DNA from: Piezodorus guildinii
Lineage: Eukaryota; Arthropoda; Insecta; Hemiptera; Pentatomidae
Assembly: GCA_023052935.1 (NCBI GenBank)
Contig: CM041295.1
Coordinates: 21,204,880 to 21,268,879 of the forward strand
Length of the DNA stretch: 64,000 nucleotides
Reading direction: 5' to 3'
In this document: in pieces, positions 41,751 through 52,849 of the stretch
Numbering within the stretch: position 1 is the stretch's first letter
Layout: every line of letters begins with the position of its first letter
Translations under genes and position numbers: made by a program
Notes under the pieces: generated by a model
What the model saw: the letters and a program-made list of their open reading frames with translations, nothing else
Databases searched by the model: none
Told to the model about the DNA's origin: nothing

Positions 41751-42510
41751 ATATAATTAGTTGACCGTTGAGAATTACTGAAGGAATTAGTCCGGGTGGC
41801 GGTCATTAAATGAAACAACTGAATAGTTTTAACTATTTTATTGTTTGCCAACGTTTCGACCCCCATTGTGGGTCATCATCAGGGCTAAAAAGATACAAAA
41901 AGGATACATTTAAAATAAGATTAAAAATACTATTCTTAAAAAAATAATAACTATTGCGCTAGAGAATAAATCCATTTATGTTAATATTACAATTTTACTC
42001 ATTGTTGTCAGATCCCGTCTAGAAATGTGGTACGTATTTTCCATTTTACCCAACCTTTTGTACATACTTTCCTATCTACCTGCCTATATTCCTTATTACC
42101 AAATTGTACCTAGTTTCCACTCGCCTACCAGACGGTACGTATCTCCACTGTACTCCATTTTTTTAATGTTTTTTATTTTATGTAATTTTTTCTTATATAT
42201 TTGTACATTATCTTTAGTCATTATCTTGTCTGTATAGCTCTCATTAGTATACCTTTATCATTGTAATTTAATTAATTGATTTCTTTACACATCTAGTTCT
42301 TTTTATGTTATAATATTGACATTCTCTAGCGCAATAGTTATTATTTTTTTAAGAATAGTATTTTTAATCTTATTTTAAATGTATCCTTTTTGTATCTTTT
42401 TAGCTCTGATGATGACCCACAATGGGGGTCGAAACGTTGGCAAACAATAAAATAGTTTAAACTATTCAGTTGTTTCATTTAATGACCGCCACCCGGACTA
42501 ATTCCTTCAG
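41751..42510. mobile_element. MITE family M with 190-bp terminal inverted repeats
   Basis: Inverted repeats 41778-41967 and 42321-42510 (CTGAAGGAATTAGTCCGGGT at the left end), with a further 25-30 bp on the left shared with the 28-kb copy. The repeats include AACGTTTCGACCCCCATTGT. The middle of about 350 bp is AT-rich and non-coding. A-run plus ATATTA on both sides (about 41729-41741 and 42512-42524) may be the target duplication. It separates two family D pieces. Confidence 0.8.
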
Positions 42511-42549
42511 AAAAAAAAATATTACCTAACAAATATTTTGTCTGATTAT

Positions 42550-42853
42550 TACTTTCACTTACCTACGTATAAAATATATAGTAAGGGAAAGTATTGCGAT
42601 CTTGAAAATTTTCGAATTCCAGTTTTCAACGGAAATACACGTTTTATGGTCTCCTGAGTCAAAATGACCAAGTCCCGCACAAAGGACCAACTCCCACGCG
42701 TAAACAAAAAGTTCTATGGAACTGAAATTTCATATTTAAGACAACACCCGAGATGTTACACTTTTTGTTAAACTTTTTCATCAAAATCAGCTAACCAGAA
42801 GAACCACTTTATACCATACATTTTGCACCTTTTTACAATTTTCTTAAACTCCC
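42550..42853 (-). repeat. Dispersed repeat family D, left of BEL insertion
   Basis: TACTTTCACTTACC, GGGAAAGTATTGCGATC, TGAAATTTCATATTTAAGAC, then cut at CTCCC by the BEL element. Continues at 49553. Confidence 0.8.
42849..42853 (+). repeat. Target-site duplication, left (BEL)
   Basis: CTCCC, repeated at 49553-49557. Confidence 0.85.
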
Positions 42854-43442
42854 TGTTTGAGCCTGGAAATTATATTTTTTTTTTTTTTTTTTTTTTTTAC
42901 CTGTATATATTTTGTTTATAATTAAAAATCAAATCAAATTAAAAATAGTTTTTAATGAGGAAAATATTTTTTTTTTGTTAGTTTATATATTATTCAAGTG
43001 CAGTTAGGGATTAGACTGATAAGAGTGTCCCCCTTGCCCTCAAGCCAGTACCGTTGGAACCAGCTAGCTTAGAGTACCTGTTTATCGATTGGCGCCTTCA
43101 CCAATTTATCGATCAGGACTTCATTTCGTTGACTTCTGAAGATCACCATCCTTCCATGGAGAGTCGCCTACCCGTCGTACGGAAGCTAAGTTTTAATAGA
43201 AGAACCTTTTTTTTTATTTGTTTATAAACCAAATTGTTTTCATATTTTATATATTGTAAATTTTTCTCATTTTTTTTTTATTAAACTTTTATTTATTTTC
43301 ATCACGTTCAATTTTATCTTTTTATTTAATATTACCTTTTTTTTTATTTTTTTTGAATGATTAAGTACTCAAGACCAGCTCATTTCGAAACGGGATTGAG
43401 TCTACATTTTGTCATTGAGTTTTATTGTCACTCATCCCAACA
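42854..43442 (+). repeat. BEL 5' LTR
   Basis: Starts TGTTTGAGCCTGGAAATTAT and ends CACTCATCCCAACA (TG...CA). 589 bp. Differs from the 3' LTR at few sites, mainly in T-run length and one C/T near 43303. Confidence 0.95.
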
Positions 43443-43448
43443 TAAGTT

Positions 43449-43466
43449 TGGTCCTCCGGCAGCCAG
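43449..43466 (+). promoter_or_regulatory. Primer binding site
   Basis: TGGTCCTCCGGCAGCCAG six bases after the LTR. TGG at its start is the complement of a tRNA 3' CCA. The tRNA species is not assigned. Confidence 0.7.
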
Positions 43467-43651
43467 ATTTTGAGTACTTAATTGTTAGTTTGATCGTATA
43501 TTAACCAAATAAATTTAACCATTTATTTAATTATTATTTATTGAAATATTAGATTTTCTTTAAATATTTCTTTAAATTTTTGTTGTGTAATTTTCAGGCT
43601 TAAATATTTTATTATTCGTTCCAATATCATTTTTTTATTAACAGCTCTATA

Positions 43652-46600
43652 ATGCCACCTAAAACACCATCTTCTAAGGGGGATTTTGATTTAGAACTTT
43701 TAGTTGAGGAATTTAAAGATCTCGCCGATGATATATTAGAAACATGTACATTGGGGCGCGCATCGAGTTCCGATCCTAGTAAAAAGGGATTATTTAGGGC
43801 AAAAATTTCTCGACTAGATTCCACCCACGAGAAATTTATTGATAAATATAATGAAATTAGGAAAATATCAAAAGTAATGGGGGAACCTACCGAAGAGTAC
43901 AAAGAATTAAAAGATAAAATAAGAAACAAATTTTATGAGGCATTATCGTTTGATATTTCGCCCGGGTCTAATAAGGAATCCGCCATTACTGATGCATCTC
44001 TACGTGATACGCATGCGCGAGATTCTAATTTTCATCTGCGACTTCCTATAATTAATATCCCTTCGTTTTCAGGAAATATATCGGAATGGCCTGCATTTAA
44101 AGACACTTTTGTCTCTCTAATTCATGAAAATGAGGATCTTAGTGAAGTCCAAAAATTTCATTACCTAAAATCGAATTTGAAAGGCGCTGCAGCACAAACA
44201 ATATCGGTTATTCAAATATCACAACAAGGATATACCACAGCTTGGGAGGCCCTTACTAAGCGTTTTGACAGTCTAAGAATTCAGGCAACCCATCATTTAG
44301 TAAATATTTTTAATTTTCCAACGCTGGCCAAACATTCGTTGTCTTCTTTAGAAAATTTGTCATCGACTGTTTTAGAGAGCGCAACGGCATTTCTTAAATT
44401 GAAGCTCCCAGATCCATCTGGTTTTATATTGTACACTTACATTCTTCGATTGTTGGATCATAAAACTAGAGAGCGTTTCGAGATGAAATTTAGTTCGAAA
44501 CCCGAATTACCCACTTTTCAAGAATTTTCTGAATTTATTACTCAACAAATAGTGGAGCTGCAATCGACAGCTTTAACCTCGACCTCCAGATGTTCTCCGT
44601 CGTACACTGATGACAGGAAAATTCCAAAACGAGTCCTCATGTCCAATATAAATTGTAATATTGTTTGTCCAATGTGTAATAGCTCTCATCGCATTGTTGA
44701 TTGTTCTTCGTTTCGAAAAATGAATCCTAAACAAAGATTCGATCAGATGAAAATTTTAAATCGTTGCTTGAATTGCTTCGGATTAGGTCATTCTCTTGCT
44801 AAGTGTCCATCAAAACATTCGTGTAAGTATTGTAGCCGCCGGCATCATAGCTTACTCCATTTTTCGACCTTCGAAACACCTACTCATAATAATCAAAATA
44901 GTAGGAAAACCAATTACCCTGGACCAAGCAACGAGATTACCAATCAATCTTCAGTTACACGTATTTCCCACCAGCTGCCTCAGCTTCAGACAAACTCCAA
45001 TGAACCTTCAATATCAAATAATACCACTATTCTTTCGTCATCAACTTCTGGAAATCTTAATGTTCTACTTGGTACAGCTCAAGCAAGAATAAAGGACAAT
45101 TTTGGACAATATCATCGTTTGAGGATACTAATAGATAGTGGGTCCCAAAGGTCATTTATCACCTCACAACTTGTGAAGAAATTGGGGCTATCAAAATTTA
45201 GAAATCCTCAACAAATAGTAGGTTTTGGGAACCAACCAATTTCGGGGGGAAAATACCGAGTTTCATGTTCACTCATACCTGAAACAGAAGATGGTCCTGA
45301 GATGGAAACTTGCGCTATTGTAATTGACCAAATTAGTTCAAACATGCCCTCTAATCCAATTCCCAGCCAGGTGATGGATAAATTTAGAGATTTAAAACTG
45401 GCCGATCCAATATGCCATTTACCAGGTCCTATCCATTTTTTATTGGGTGCCGATTTATTTGGTGATGTACTAACGGGTAAAATACAAAAGACCTCAGAAG
45501 GGTTCCCTAATGCTCTTAATACGGTATTTGGTTGGATATTAGTTGGACCAATTCCTAATGGGCCGCCAAACTCATTCTCTACAGCGATGTTTACTGTAGC
45601 CGAAACAGATATTGAAGAGGAAACATTACCGTGTATTATGAATAAATTTTGGGAGATCGAGGAAGTCTCTACAGTTCCACAGTCGAATCCTGAAGATATT
45701 AAGGCTGAAGAACATTTTAAAAGGTCTCACACGAGGGATGATCATGGCAGATATATAGTTAGTCTACCATTCAGAAGCAAATCGTTTAATTTACAAGTTT
45801 CGAGACTAATTGCCATCCATCGTTTCTTGAAGTTAGAGGAGAAGTTGACCAAGAACCCTAACCTGAGACTTGAATATGATAATGTATTTCAAGAGTACCT
45901 CAGCAAACAATACCTTTCGCCTACATCTCGACCAGGAAAATTCTTCCTTCCGCATCATGGAATTTACAAGGATAGCTCTTCCACACATCTGCGTATTGTC
46001 TTTGATGCTTCTGCAACTACTGCATCGGGGTCATTAAACAGTCATCTTCTAACAGGGCCTAAATTACAGCACGATATAAAGGATATCTTGTTAAAATTCC
46101 GTTTACCTCAATATGTAATATCCGCCGATATATGCCAAATGTTTCTACAAATTTTGATTCACCCCGAAGATCGATTGTTCCAACACCTATTTTTTCGTTT
46201 CAACCATGCTGATGCCATTCAGGAATATGAATTTAATCGCTTGCCCTTTGGATTATCGTGTTCTCCTTTCCTAGCCATAAGGGTAATCCACCAACTTGTC
46301 GTAGATGAAGGACATAAATATCCACTTGCTTCACAAGCTTTATTAGGAAATATGTATATCGACGATCTGTTGACTGGTGCTGAAACACTAGAAGAGGCCT
46401 TGAAACTACAAAAAGAGCTTATTGACCTGCTAAATAAAGGTGGTTTCACACTAAAGAAGTGGTTTAGCAACGACCATCAGCTTACAAGAAATGTATCTGA
46501 AGGGATTGATTCCACTGTATCATTTAGTAACATGGAAGACAAAGCAATTAAAATCTTGGGTATGCAGTGGGAACCAAACCATGATCGGTTATCGTACCGT

Positions 46601-48916
46601 GTCACACCAAGAGACATCGTTTATACAAAAAGAGGTCTCATGTCTACTATAGCCCGTGTGTATGATCCATTGGGATATTTGGCACCTGTTGTTTTTAGAG
46701 CGAAGACACTTTTACAACAACTTTGGAGGCTCAAGATTGGTTGGGACGATCCGATTCCTATGAACATTCAGAAACGATGGCACACGTTTTTCACGGAATT
46801 ACCTAAGTTGGCCGAAATAAGCATTCCCAGGAGAATAATTTCAAATAGAAAATTACGGAACTGCCTAGTTGGGTTTTCGGATGCTTCGTCGTTTGGATAT
46901 GCAGCAGTCATTTATTTTAGAAGTGAGAGTGAAACAGGCCATGTCACAACAAATCTTGTTTTTGCTAAAACGAAATTGGCTCCCTTGAAACCAGTCACCA
47001 TTCCGAGGCTGGAACTCTGCGCCGCAGTACTATTAGTGAAAACCTTAAAGGCTCTTCAAGAATTTTTATCACAATTCCAGGACATGCCAGTAATTTTACT
47101 GTCTGATTCAGCGACTGTGTTAGCTTGGCTTCAAATGCCATTCCATCAAATGAAGACATTCGTAGCTAATAGGGTTGGGAAAATTCTGGATTTATCTAAG
47201 TCAGCTTCCTGGCACCATATTCGCTCCCAATATAATGCAGCTGATGTCGCCTCTCGTGGTGTCGATTCTACAGACCTAATTCATGATACATCTTGGTGGA
47301 TAGGACCTGATTGGCTGCGACTTCCTAAGGCAGAATGGCCTTTAGATCAAATAGATATTTGTAATACTCCACCACTACCAGAAATTAAATCAGAAGTAAT
47401 GGTTATGTTAACACATAGTAAAAATACTCTGGAAGTCATAGAAGAAATTAACAAGTTTTCTTCATTTACCAAACTCATTAGAGTTTTCAGCTATATTCGC
47501 AGATTCTGTAATAACGTCAGACCCCACAAGAATGAAAGAAAAATTGGTTCATTAAAGTTGAATGAAGTTAGAGACACCACTACTATGCTGATAAAAATTA
47601 TTCAAACTTACCATTTCCCTAATGCCATACCTACTGAAAAATCCGACAGAATAAGTCTACAATCGTTGTCTCCATTTGTTGATTCGGTGGGTATCCTTAG
47701 GGTGGGCGGTAGATTGCGAAATGCACCAATATCTGAAGATTCTAAATATCCAATACTGCTCCCTCGTAAATCACACTTTGTCAATTTGCTTGTAGACTAT
47801 TACCATTCGACATATCTACATTCAGGTCCTCAAATTTTGCAGTCACTACTCAGAAGAAAATTTTGGATATTATCAAGTCGGCGTTTAGTCCGACAACGAG
47901 TTCACCAGTGTTTAAGATGTCACGAGTTGTCGGCGAAGAATTACACCTATCGCATGGCTGACTTACCGCCGTCTCGTTTCCAGCAAGGAAGACCATTCAT
48001 CGTAGTAGGAGTAGATTTCGCAGGCCCCTTTCTGTTAAGAGACTCGCTCAAGCGCAAAGCTGCAGTTCAGAAAGCATATGTAGCTCTCTTTGTGTGTCTC
48101 AGTACCAAGGCAATACACGTGGAGATTATTTCTCAATTGACAACAGAAGCCTTCCTAGCGGGTTTAGATCGCTTCATTGCTCGACGCGGTCTACCGCAGA
48201 AAATCATGTCCGATCATGGGACCAATTTCATCGGGGCTCATCGACGCTTAAAAGAATTATATGTGTGGTGGAATCTTCAGCCAGCCAAGCAGAAAATTGA
48301 AGACCATCTTACAACACGTGGCATTCAATGGTGTTTTATCCCTCCTTCAGCGCCGCATTTTGGTGGTATTTGGGAAGCAGGAGTAAAATCGCTAAAGTTT
48401 CACCTTACCGGGGTTGTAAAAGATCAAAGTCTAACTTACGAGGAAATGTCAACTATAACAGCGCGTATCGAAGCTATTCTTAATTCCAGACCTCTACATC
48501 CCATGTCTTCCTCTCCTGAGGACTTTGACGTATTGACACCAGGACATTTTCTTATTGGTGCACCATTGCTGGCATTACCAGACCAAGACCTTCATGACAT
48601 TTCATCTAATCGTCTCACTCGATGGCAACTCTTAAAGCGTAGCATCAAAGATTTCTGGAATCGATGGAGACACGACTACTTGAACTGCCTACAACAACGT
48701 GGAAAATGGACTACAGATACACCTAATGTAACAACTGGCACCATGGTATTGTTGAAGGATGCAAACATGCAATTAAATCGATGGCCAAAGGGTCGTATCG
48801 TTGGTGTGTTTCCTGGAGACGATGGGGTAATTAGAGTAGCAAAAGTCAGAACAGCTACTGGAGAATACCTAAGACCGGTTTCAAAATTAGCTCCCTTATT
48901 CCCTCATGTGGATTAA
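43652..48916 (+). CDS. BEL/Pao gag-pol polyprotein
   Basis: 1754 residues in one frame from an ATG. Order of domains: gag (DUF1759-like, FSGNISEWPAFKDTF near residue 147); zinc knuckles from about residue 345 (CLNCFGLGHSLAKC and CKYCSRRHHSLLH); aspartic protease with LIDSGSQRSF (Asp 495); RT with VFDASA, SADICQMF (Asp 826) and YIDD at 902-905; RNase H with FSDASSFGY (Asp 1077); integrase zinc finger (LHSGPQILQSLLRRKFWIL, CLRCHE), integrase core with VDFAG (Asp 1455), SDHGTNF (Asp 1521) and GGIWEAGV (Glu 1575); a C-terminal DUF5641-like end. All these residues are present and no stop interrupts. The proteins would form particles, copy the RNA and integrate the cDNA. Confidence 0.95.
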   Translation: MPPKTPSSKGDFDLELLVEEFKDLADDILETCTLGRASSSDPSKKGLFRAKISRLDSTHEKFIDKYNEIRKISKVMGEPTEEYKELKDKIRNKFYEALSFDISPGSNKESAITDASLRDTHARDSNFHLRLPIINIPSFSGNISEWPAFKDTFVSLIHENEDLSEVQKFHYLKSNLKGAAAQTISVIQISQQGYTTAWEALTKRFDSLRIQATHHLVNIFNFPTLAKHSLSSLENLSSTVLESATAFLKLKLPDPSGFILYTYILRLLDHKTRERFEMKFSSKPELPTFQEFSEFITQQIVELQSTALTSTSRCSPSYTDDRKIPKRVLMSNINCNIVCPMCNSSHRIVDCSSFRKMNPKQRFDQMKILNRCLNCFGLGHSLAKCPSKHSCKYCSRRHHSLLHFSTFETPTHNNQNSRKTNYPGPSNEITNQSSVTRISHQLPQLQTNSNEPSISNNTTILSSSTSGNLNVLLGTAQARIKDNFGQYHRLRILIDSGSQRSFITSQLVKKLGLSKFRNPQQIVGFGNQPISGGKYRVSCSLIPETEDGPEMETCAIVIDQISSNMPSNPIPSQVMDKFRDLKLADPICHLPGPIHFLLGADLFGDVLTGKIQKTSEGFPNALNTVFGWILVGPIPNGPPNSFSTAMFTVAETDIEEETLPCIMNKFWEIEEVSTVPQSNPEDIKAEEHFKRSHTRDDHGRYIVSLPFRSKSFNLQVSRLIAIHRFLKLEEKLTKNPNLRLEYDNVFQEYLSKQYLSPTSRPGKFFLPHHGIYKDSSSTHLRIVFDASATTASGSLNSHLLTGPKLQHDIKDILLKFRLPQYVISADICQMFLQILIHPEDRLFQHLFFRFNHADAIQEYEFNRLPFGLSCSPFLAIRVIHQLVVDEGHKYPLASQALLGNMYIDDLLTGAETLEEALKLQKELIDLLNKGGFTLKKWFSNDHQLTRNVSEGIDSTVSFSNMEDKAIKILGMQWEPNHDRLSYRVTPRDIVYTKRGLMSTIARVYDPLGYLAPVVFRAKTLLQQLWRLKIGWDDPIPMNIQKRWHTFFTELPKLAEISIPRRIISNRKLRNCLVGFSDASSFGYAAVIYFRSESETGHVTTNLVFAKTKLAPLKPVTIPRLELCAAVLLVKTLKALQEFLSQFQDMPVILLSDSATVLAWLQMPFHQMKTFVANRVGKILDLSKSASWHHIRSQYNAADVASRGVDSTDLIHDTSWWIGPDWLRLPKAEWPLDQIDICNTPPLPEIKSEVMVMLTHSKNTLEVIEEINKFSSFTKLIRVFSYIRRFCNNVRPHKNERKIGSLKLNEVRDTTTMLIKIIQTYHFPNAIPTEKSDRISLQSLSPFVDSVGILRVGGRLRNAPISEDSKYPILLPRKSHFVNLLVDYYHSTYLHSGPQILQSLLRRKFWILSSRRLVRQRVHQCLRCHELSAKNYTYRMADLPPSRFQQGRPFIVVGVDFAGPFLLRDSLKRKAAVQKAYVALFVCLSTKAIHVEIISQLTTEAFLAGLDRFIARRGLPQKIMSDHGTNFIGAHRRLKELYVWWNLQPAKQKIEDHLTTRGIQWCFIPPSAPHFGGIWEAGVKSLKFHLTGVVKDQSLTYEEMSTITARIEAILNSRPLHPMSSSPEDFDVLTPGHFLIGAPLLALPDQDLHDISSNRLTRWQLLKRSIKDFWNRWRHDYLNCLQQRGKWTTDTPNVTTGTMVLLKDANMQLNRWPKGRIVGVFPGDDGVIRVAKVRTATGEYLRPVSKLAPLFPHVD

Positions 48917-48944
48917 CCACAATTTTGAAAATTTAATATGATAA

Positions 48945-48960
48945 ATTTTGGTGGGCGGTG
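48945..48960 (+). promoter_or_regulatory. Polypurine-like tract before 3' LTR
   Basis: G-rich GGTGGGCGGTG immediately before the 3' LTR, in the position of the plus-strand primer. Not a perfect purine run. Confidence 0.5.
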
Positions 48961-49552
48961 TGTTTGAGCCTGGAAATTATAATTTTTTTTTTTTTTTTTT
49001 TTTTTTACCTGTATATATTTTGTTTATAATTAAAAATCAAATCAAATTAAAAATAGTTTTTAATGAGGAAAATATTTTTTTTTTTTGTTAGTTTATATAT
49101 TATTCAAGTGCAGTTAGGGATTAGACTGATAAGAGTGTCCCCCTTGCCCTCAAGCCAGTACCGTTGGAACCAGCTAGCTTAGAGTACCTGTTTATCGATT
49201 GGCGCCTTCACCAATTTATCGATCAGGACTTCATTTCGTTGACTTCTGAAGATCACCATCCTTCCATGGAGAGTCGCCTACCCGTCGTACGGAAGCTAAG
49301 TTTTAATAGAAGAACCTTTTTTTTTATTTGTTTATAAACCAAATTGTTTTCATATTTTATATATTGTAAATTTTTCTCATTTTTTTTTTATTAAACTTTT
49401 ATTTATTTTCATTACGTTCAATTTTATCTTTTTATTTAATATTACCTTTTTTTTTATTTTTTTTGAATGATTAAGTACTCAAGACCAGCTCATTTCGAAA
49501 CGGGATTGAGTCTACATTTTGTCATTGAGTTTTATTGTCACTCATCCCAACA
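48961..49552 (+). repeat. BEL 3' LTR
   Basis: 592 bp, same ends as the 5' LTR. Confidence 0.95.
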
Positions 49553-49666
49553 CTCCCTATGTCGATGTAAAATTGAACGGGTTTTAATATCATGTAGGTT
49601 TCATTCTGATTGAAATAGTTGACAAATAATGGAGGTAAGTGAAAGTCGTTTGTTGCGCGCACCAGA
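49553..49666 (-). repeat. Dispersed repeat family D, right of BEL insertion
   Basis: Begins with the second CTCCC, then TATGTCGATGTAAAATTGAA, and ends GGAGGTAAGTGAAAGTCG and GCGCACCAGA before a T run. Together with 42550-42853 it forms one nearly complete inverted copy (its segment next to GACAGGG is shortened). Confidence 0.8.
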
Positions 49667-49696
49667 TTTTTTCTTTATTTGGTTTTCAAATTCGTA

Positions 49697-49840
49697 GGAT
49701 TTCTCAAGCCCTGCCAGGCTGTTTTAATCAGAATGAAACCTACATGATATTAAAGCCAATTAAATTTTACACCGATATAGCAAGTTTAATAAAAATCGTT
49801 TTAATTCATTATCGAGAAAATCGTAAAAGAATAATTTCCC
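49697..49840 (+). repeat. Dispersed repeat family D, central fragment
   Basis: AATGAAACCTACATGATATT, AAATTTTACACCGATATAGC and CGAGAAAATCGTAAAAG. Confidence 0.75.
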
Positions 49841-50009
49841 TTCCTATCTGTTTCATATATAAATAAATTAATTTAATTAGTAATTGACTAAAAAGTTTAA
49901 TATTAAAACACACACTAAGCTTTTTAATCATTAATATCATTAAATTGTCGCCAAAAAAAATAAATGATTTCAAAACAATTGTATTAAGTGATATTACAAT
50001 CGGTCCTAA

Positions 50010-50640
50010 TTAGGACATTTATTAAATTGATCAATGACAACATTCATACAATATTTACAAGCAATAAATCTATAAAATAATAATAAAATTTATATACACG
50101 ATAAAGAACCAATAAAATATGAACAAAAACTAGAAGTCACTCATACCTATATCCAACATACAGCACATGAGTGGAGAATTTAGCCAGTGATAGAACTCTA
50201 ATATAAATGTTTACAACATGACTCGGGGCCACTGCCGTTTCAACCTTCTAGGGAGGTATTAGGTTGGATAGAGATTGAGCTAGAAGATTGGGTGATGACT
50301 AAGGTTATGATAGAATTTGGGGAATTTGAATGAAATAAGGTCTAAAATAAATGGAATATTTAGGTTGTGGTGTAAGATATGGTTGGTGACATAATAGGGA
50401 ACATTAACTATTGTTCAGAGGACTTCCGATTGAAAGGATTGGATACGTTATAGTAAATTTGGCTGTACCCCACAGTTCAATTCCATAAGTACAGATAGGT
50501 TTCAGTACAATCTTGTAAATTAGCACTTCGTTTTCAATAGAAAGTGCAGATTTTATGTTTAACAGTCTGTATAATTGACCAAATCGTCGGTTAAGTTCTT
50601 GTCGTTTAAGTCTAGTATGCGGGTTCCAAAAATATTATGC
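50010..50640 (-). pseudogene. LINE family L2, C-terminal RT and 3' end, inverted
   Basis: Reverse complement reads RIQSFQSEVLLTIVNVPYYV, HHNLNIPFI and LPRRLKRQWPR, the Jockey-like C-terminal signature also seen at 58.4-58.9 kb. Stops and frame breaks present. The 3' untranslated part runs toward 50010. Confidence 0.7.
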
Positions 50641-51414
50641 ATTTTTGAAAATAAAAAAGGGCCAATTAGAATCTAATAAAATGAAAACATAATCCTAGTA
50701 ACATTTGTGCTTGAAATTTTGCAACACGGTGAAATGAAATGAAAAGAAAACTTTGTGACGGCTTTCTTTTCAAGCTTAAAATCCATTTACCCTGATCCTT
50801 ATACTTGGTACTTATTTTAGACCTTCGATTCTAGCATTAAACCAGGCGGACCAGGCGATCCCAGCCCACAACGGCATTTACTACCCACATCGTGCCAGAG
50901 TGTTTATGTTACTATTAAAAGTTTATTTTACAACCATTTTATCCATTCGGATTAACTGCCCTCGGAACAGATTATTTCCTGTCTATAAAATAAATCTTTT
51001 AGAACAATATCCATCTGCGATTCAGACACAGCTTAACGCTTATAAATAATGAATTGAAAATTCATGGAGGATATCCGCTAAAACGACCTGTATCAAGCGA
51101 GCAATTTTATTTTCCTTCCCATTTTGATTTAGAAAATTTTAAAAACTTTCCCTAGTTCAAATAAGACATTGAATAGCTTTGACTCGATTCCCTTTTAATA
51201 ATGATATGAATCGAAATATTTTCGATGGTAATTATTTTAACACGAGAAAAAGGAAACTTTTTGATATCACGGCTTTTTTTCCAGTTGCAAGGATCAGTAC
51301 AAAATAGCATAAAGTTATCTTTCTATATTAGAAAGGAAAGATTAGTTTATGATTGAAAAGGACTATTACGAAGGATGTTACAAAGTCCAATTTTTATATT
51401 TTAAGACCCTCACA
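50641..51414. other. AT-rich non-coding stretch
   Basis: No gene recognised. Confidence 0.4.
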
Positions 51415-51975
51415 CGAGACTAAAACGACAAGAAACTGCCCGTATATACCGATTACTACAACACTTACTAGAACGTTCAAAACTTCCAATTCACTACAAA
51501 AAGCTCATTTATATTACTGTCATCAGACCCATCTGGACATATGGAATCGAGCTTTGGGGCTCTACTAAGCCATCTAATTCCTCCCGCATCCAATCCTTAC
51601 AATCCAAAATCCTTCGCAAAATCCTAAATGCTCCTTATTTCGTCACAAATAAAATCATCCATAACGACCTTAACATCCCATTTGTTGCAGACATAGCCCG
51701 TGATAGATACTCCTCTTTTCATTCTAAACTCCCTGCCTATACAAACCCACTTTTCCGTAATTTATATTCCTTAGATATCCCCGATAACCCTCCAAGTCGA
51801 CTGAAAAGAAGGTGGCCTCGGGACCTACTGAGTTAAAATAGTTAGTGAAGTGCTACCACTGGGTAGTTCTTTCTCAAGACATTTTCATGACTTTTTTTTT
51901 TCATTCCTCATATTTACTTATTGTGTTCTTTAATACAGTTGTAAATTACTATAAATAAATAAAAACAAAACAAAA
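51415..51975 (+). pseudogene. LINE family L (Jockey-like), C-terminal RT fragment and 3' end
   Basis: From about 51415: RLKRQETARIYRLLQHLLE, KKLIYITVIRPIWTYGIELW, SRIQSLQSKILRKILNAPYF, HNDLNIPFV and PSRLKRRWPRDLLS then stop at about 51836. A 3' untranslated region ends in an A-rich AAATAAATAAAAAC-like tail near 51950-51980. 5'-truncated, but its remaining frame is open. Confidence 0.8.
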
Positions 51976-52547
51976 AACAAAATGTATATTTATATTATTA
52001 TAGTGGACAAGCTGTCCCGAGATAAAAATTTATTTTCCTTTCATATCAAGATAGTGCGAAGGATGGAATATCTTGATGGTTGTTATTGACTCAGGAAAAT
52101 TAGGTTAATATAAGTTTTCTAGGATAGGTTATGGTCAATAGCAATATCCCGATTTTTGACAGAATAGCCGAAAGAGATGGGTTGTTCATATAATTACTGT
52201 TTAGTAATATAATACCCCAGTCCATGCCATAGATAGTAGTATTATATTTTAGAAAGAGGATTATGAGATTAAATATAAAAAAAAACAAAAAAAACTGAGA
52301 TAAGACGTGAGAACCAGCTGCTTCAGGTATCAACACACTTGTCATAGTAGGAATTTAAACGATACTAATTAATCAAAAAGTGAAACTAATTAGTGAGAAC
52401 CAAATAACTGTAACAGGTCCTTCAAGTTTCGAATAGTTGAAGTTCAGGTGTATAACAAAATTAAATATCTCAGTTCATTATAACTTCATTATCATGGAAA
52501 TTATAAGAAAATATTGTTAAACGCCTTAAGAATAATATGAACGTTGT
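51976..52547. other. AT-rich non-coding stretch
   Basis: No gene recognised. Confidence 0.4.
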
Positions 52548-52660
52548 GATGATTCGGGTGGTGGTCAAACATTATAATAAAATAATAAAAACTATTTATT
52601 CAACCGTTCGACTACGTTTCAGGTCTTTTAATTCAAGGAAATGTTTGGTAAATAAATAGT
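52548..52660. repeat. MITE family M, diverged end
   Basis: GATTCGGGTGGTGGTCAAAC, then ATAGTTTTT-type stretches, resembling one end of the 28-kb and 42-kb copies. Confidence 0.4.
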
Positions 52661-52849
52661 TTTTTTCACTATTTTCTAATCATCCTTCATATTTATCACA
52701 CTGTCTACTATTTATTATGCAATATTAAAAAAAAGTTTTTTATAGATACTTATTAGATCTACGTGTTTTTTTTCTCACAACTTAAAAAGGTGCTCATGTC
52801 AAATGACAGCTCTCCATGTGGAAGGCAGCCAAAGTCAAACTGGGGGTAA

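Larger units (their letters stand above)
42854..49552 (+). mobile_element. BEL/Pao LTR retrotransposon, complete
   Basis: About 6.7 kb with two nearly identical LTRs, a primer binding site, one open gag-pol polyprotein, a short 3' leader and a 5-bp target duplication (CTCCC). It has no env-like frame. It is inserted in a family D copy that can be read on both sides. Near-identical LTRs suggest a recent insertion. Confidence 0.95.

Noticed and set aside
46219..46470. Minus-strand frame opposite the BEL polyprotein
   Set aside because: Shadow of the RT region; no motif.
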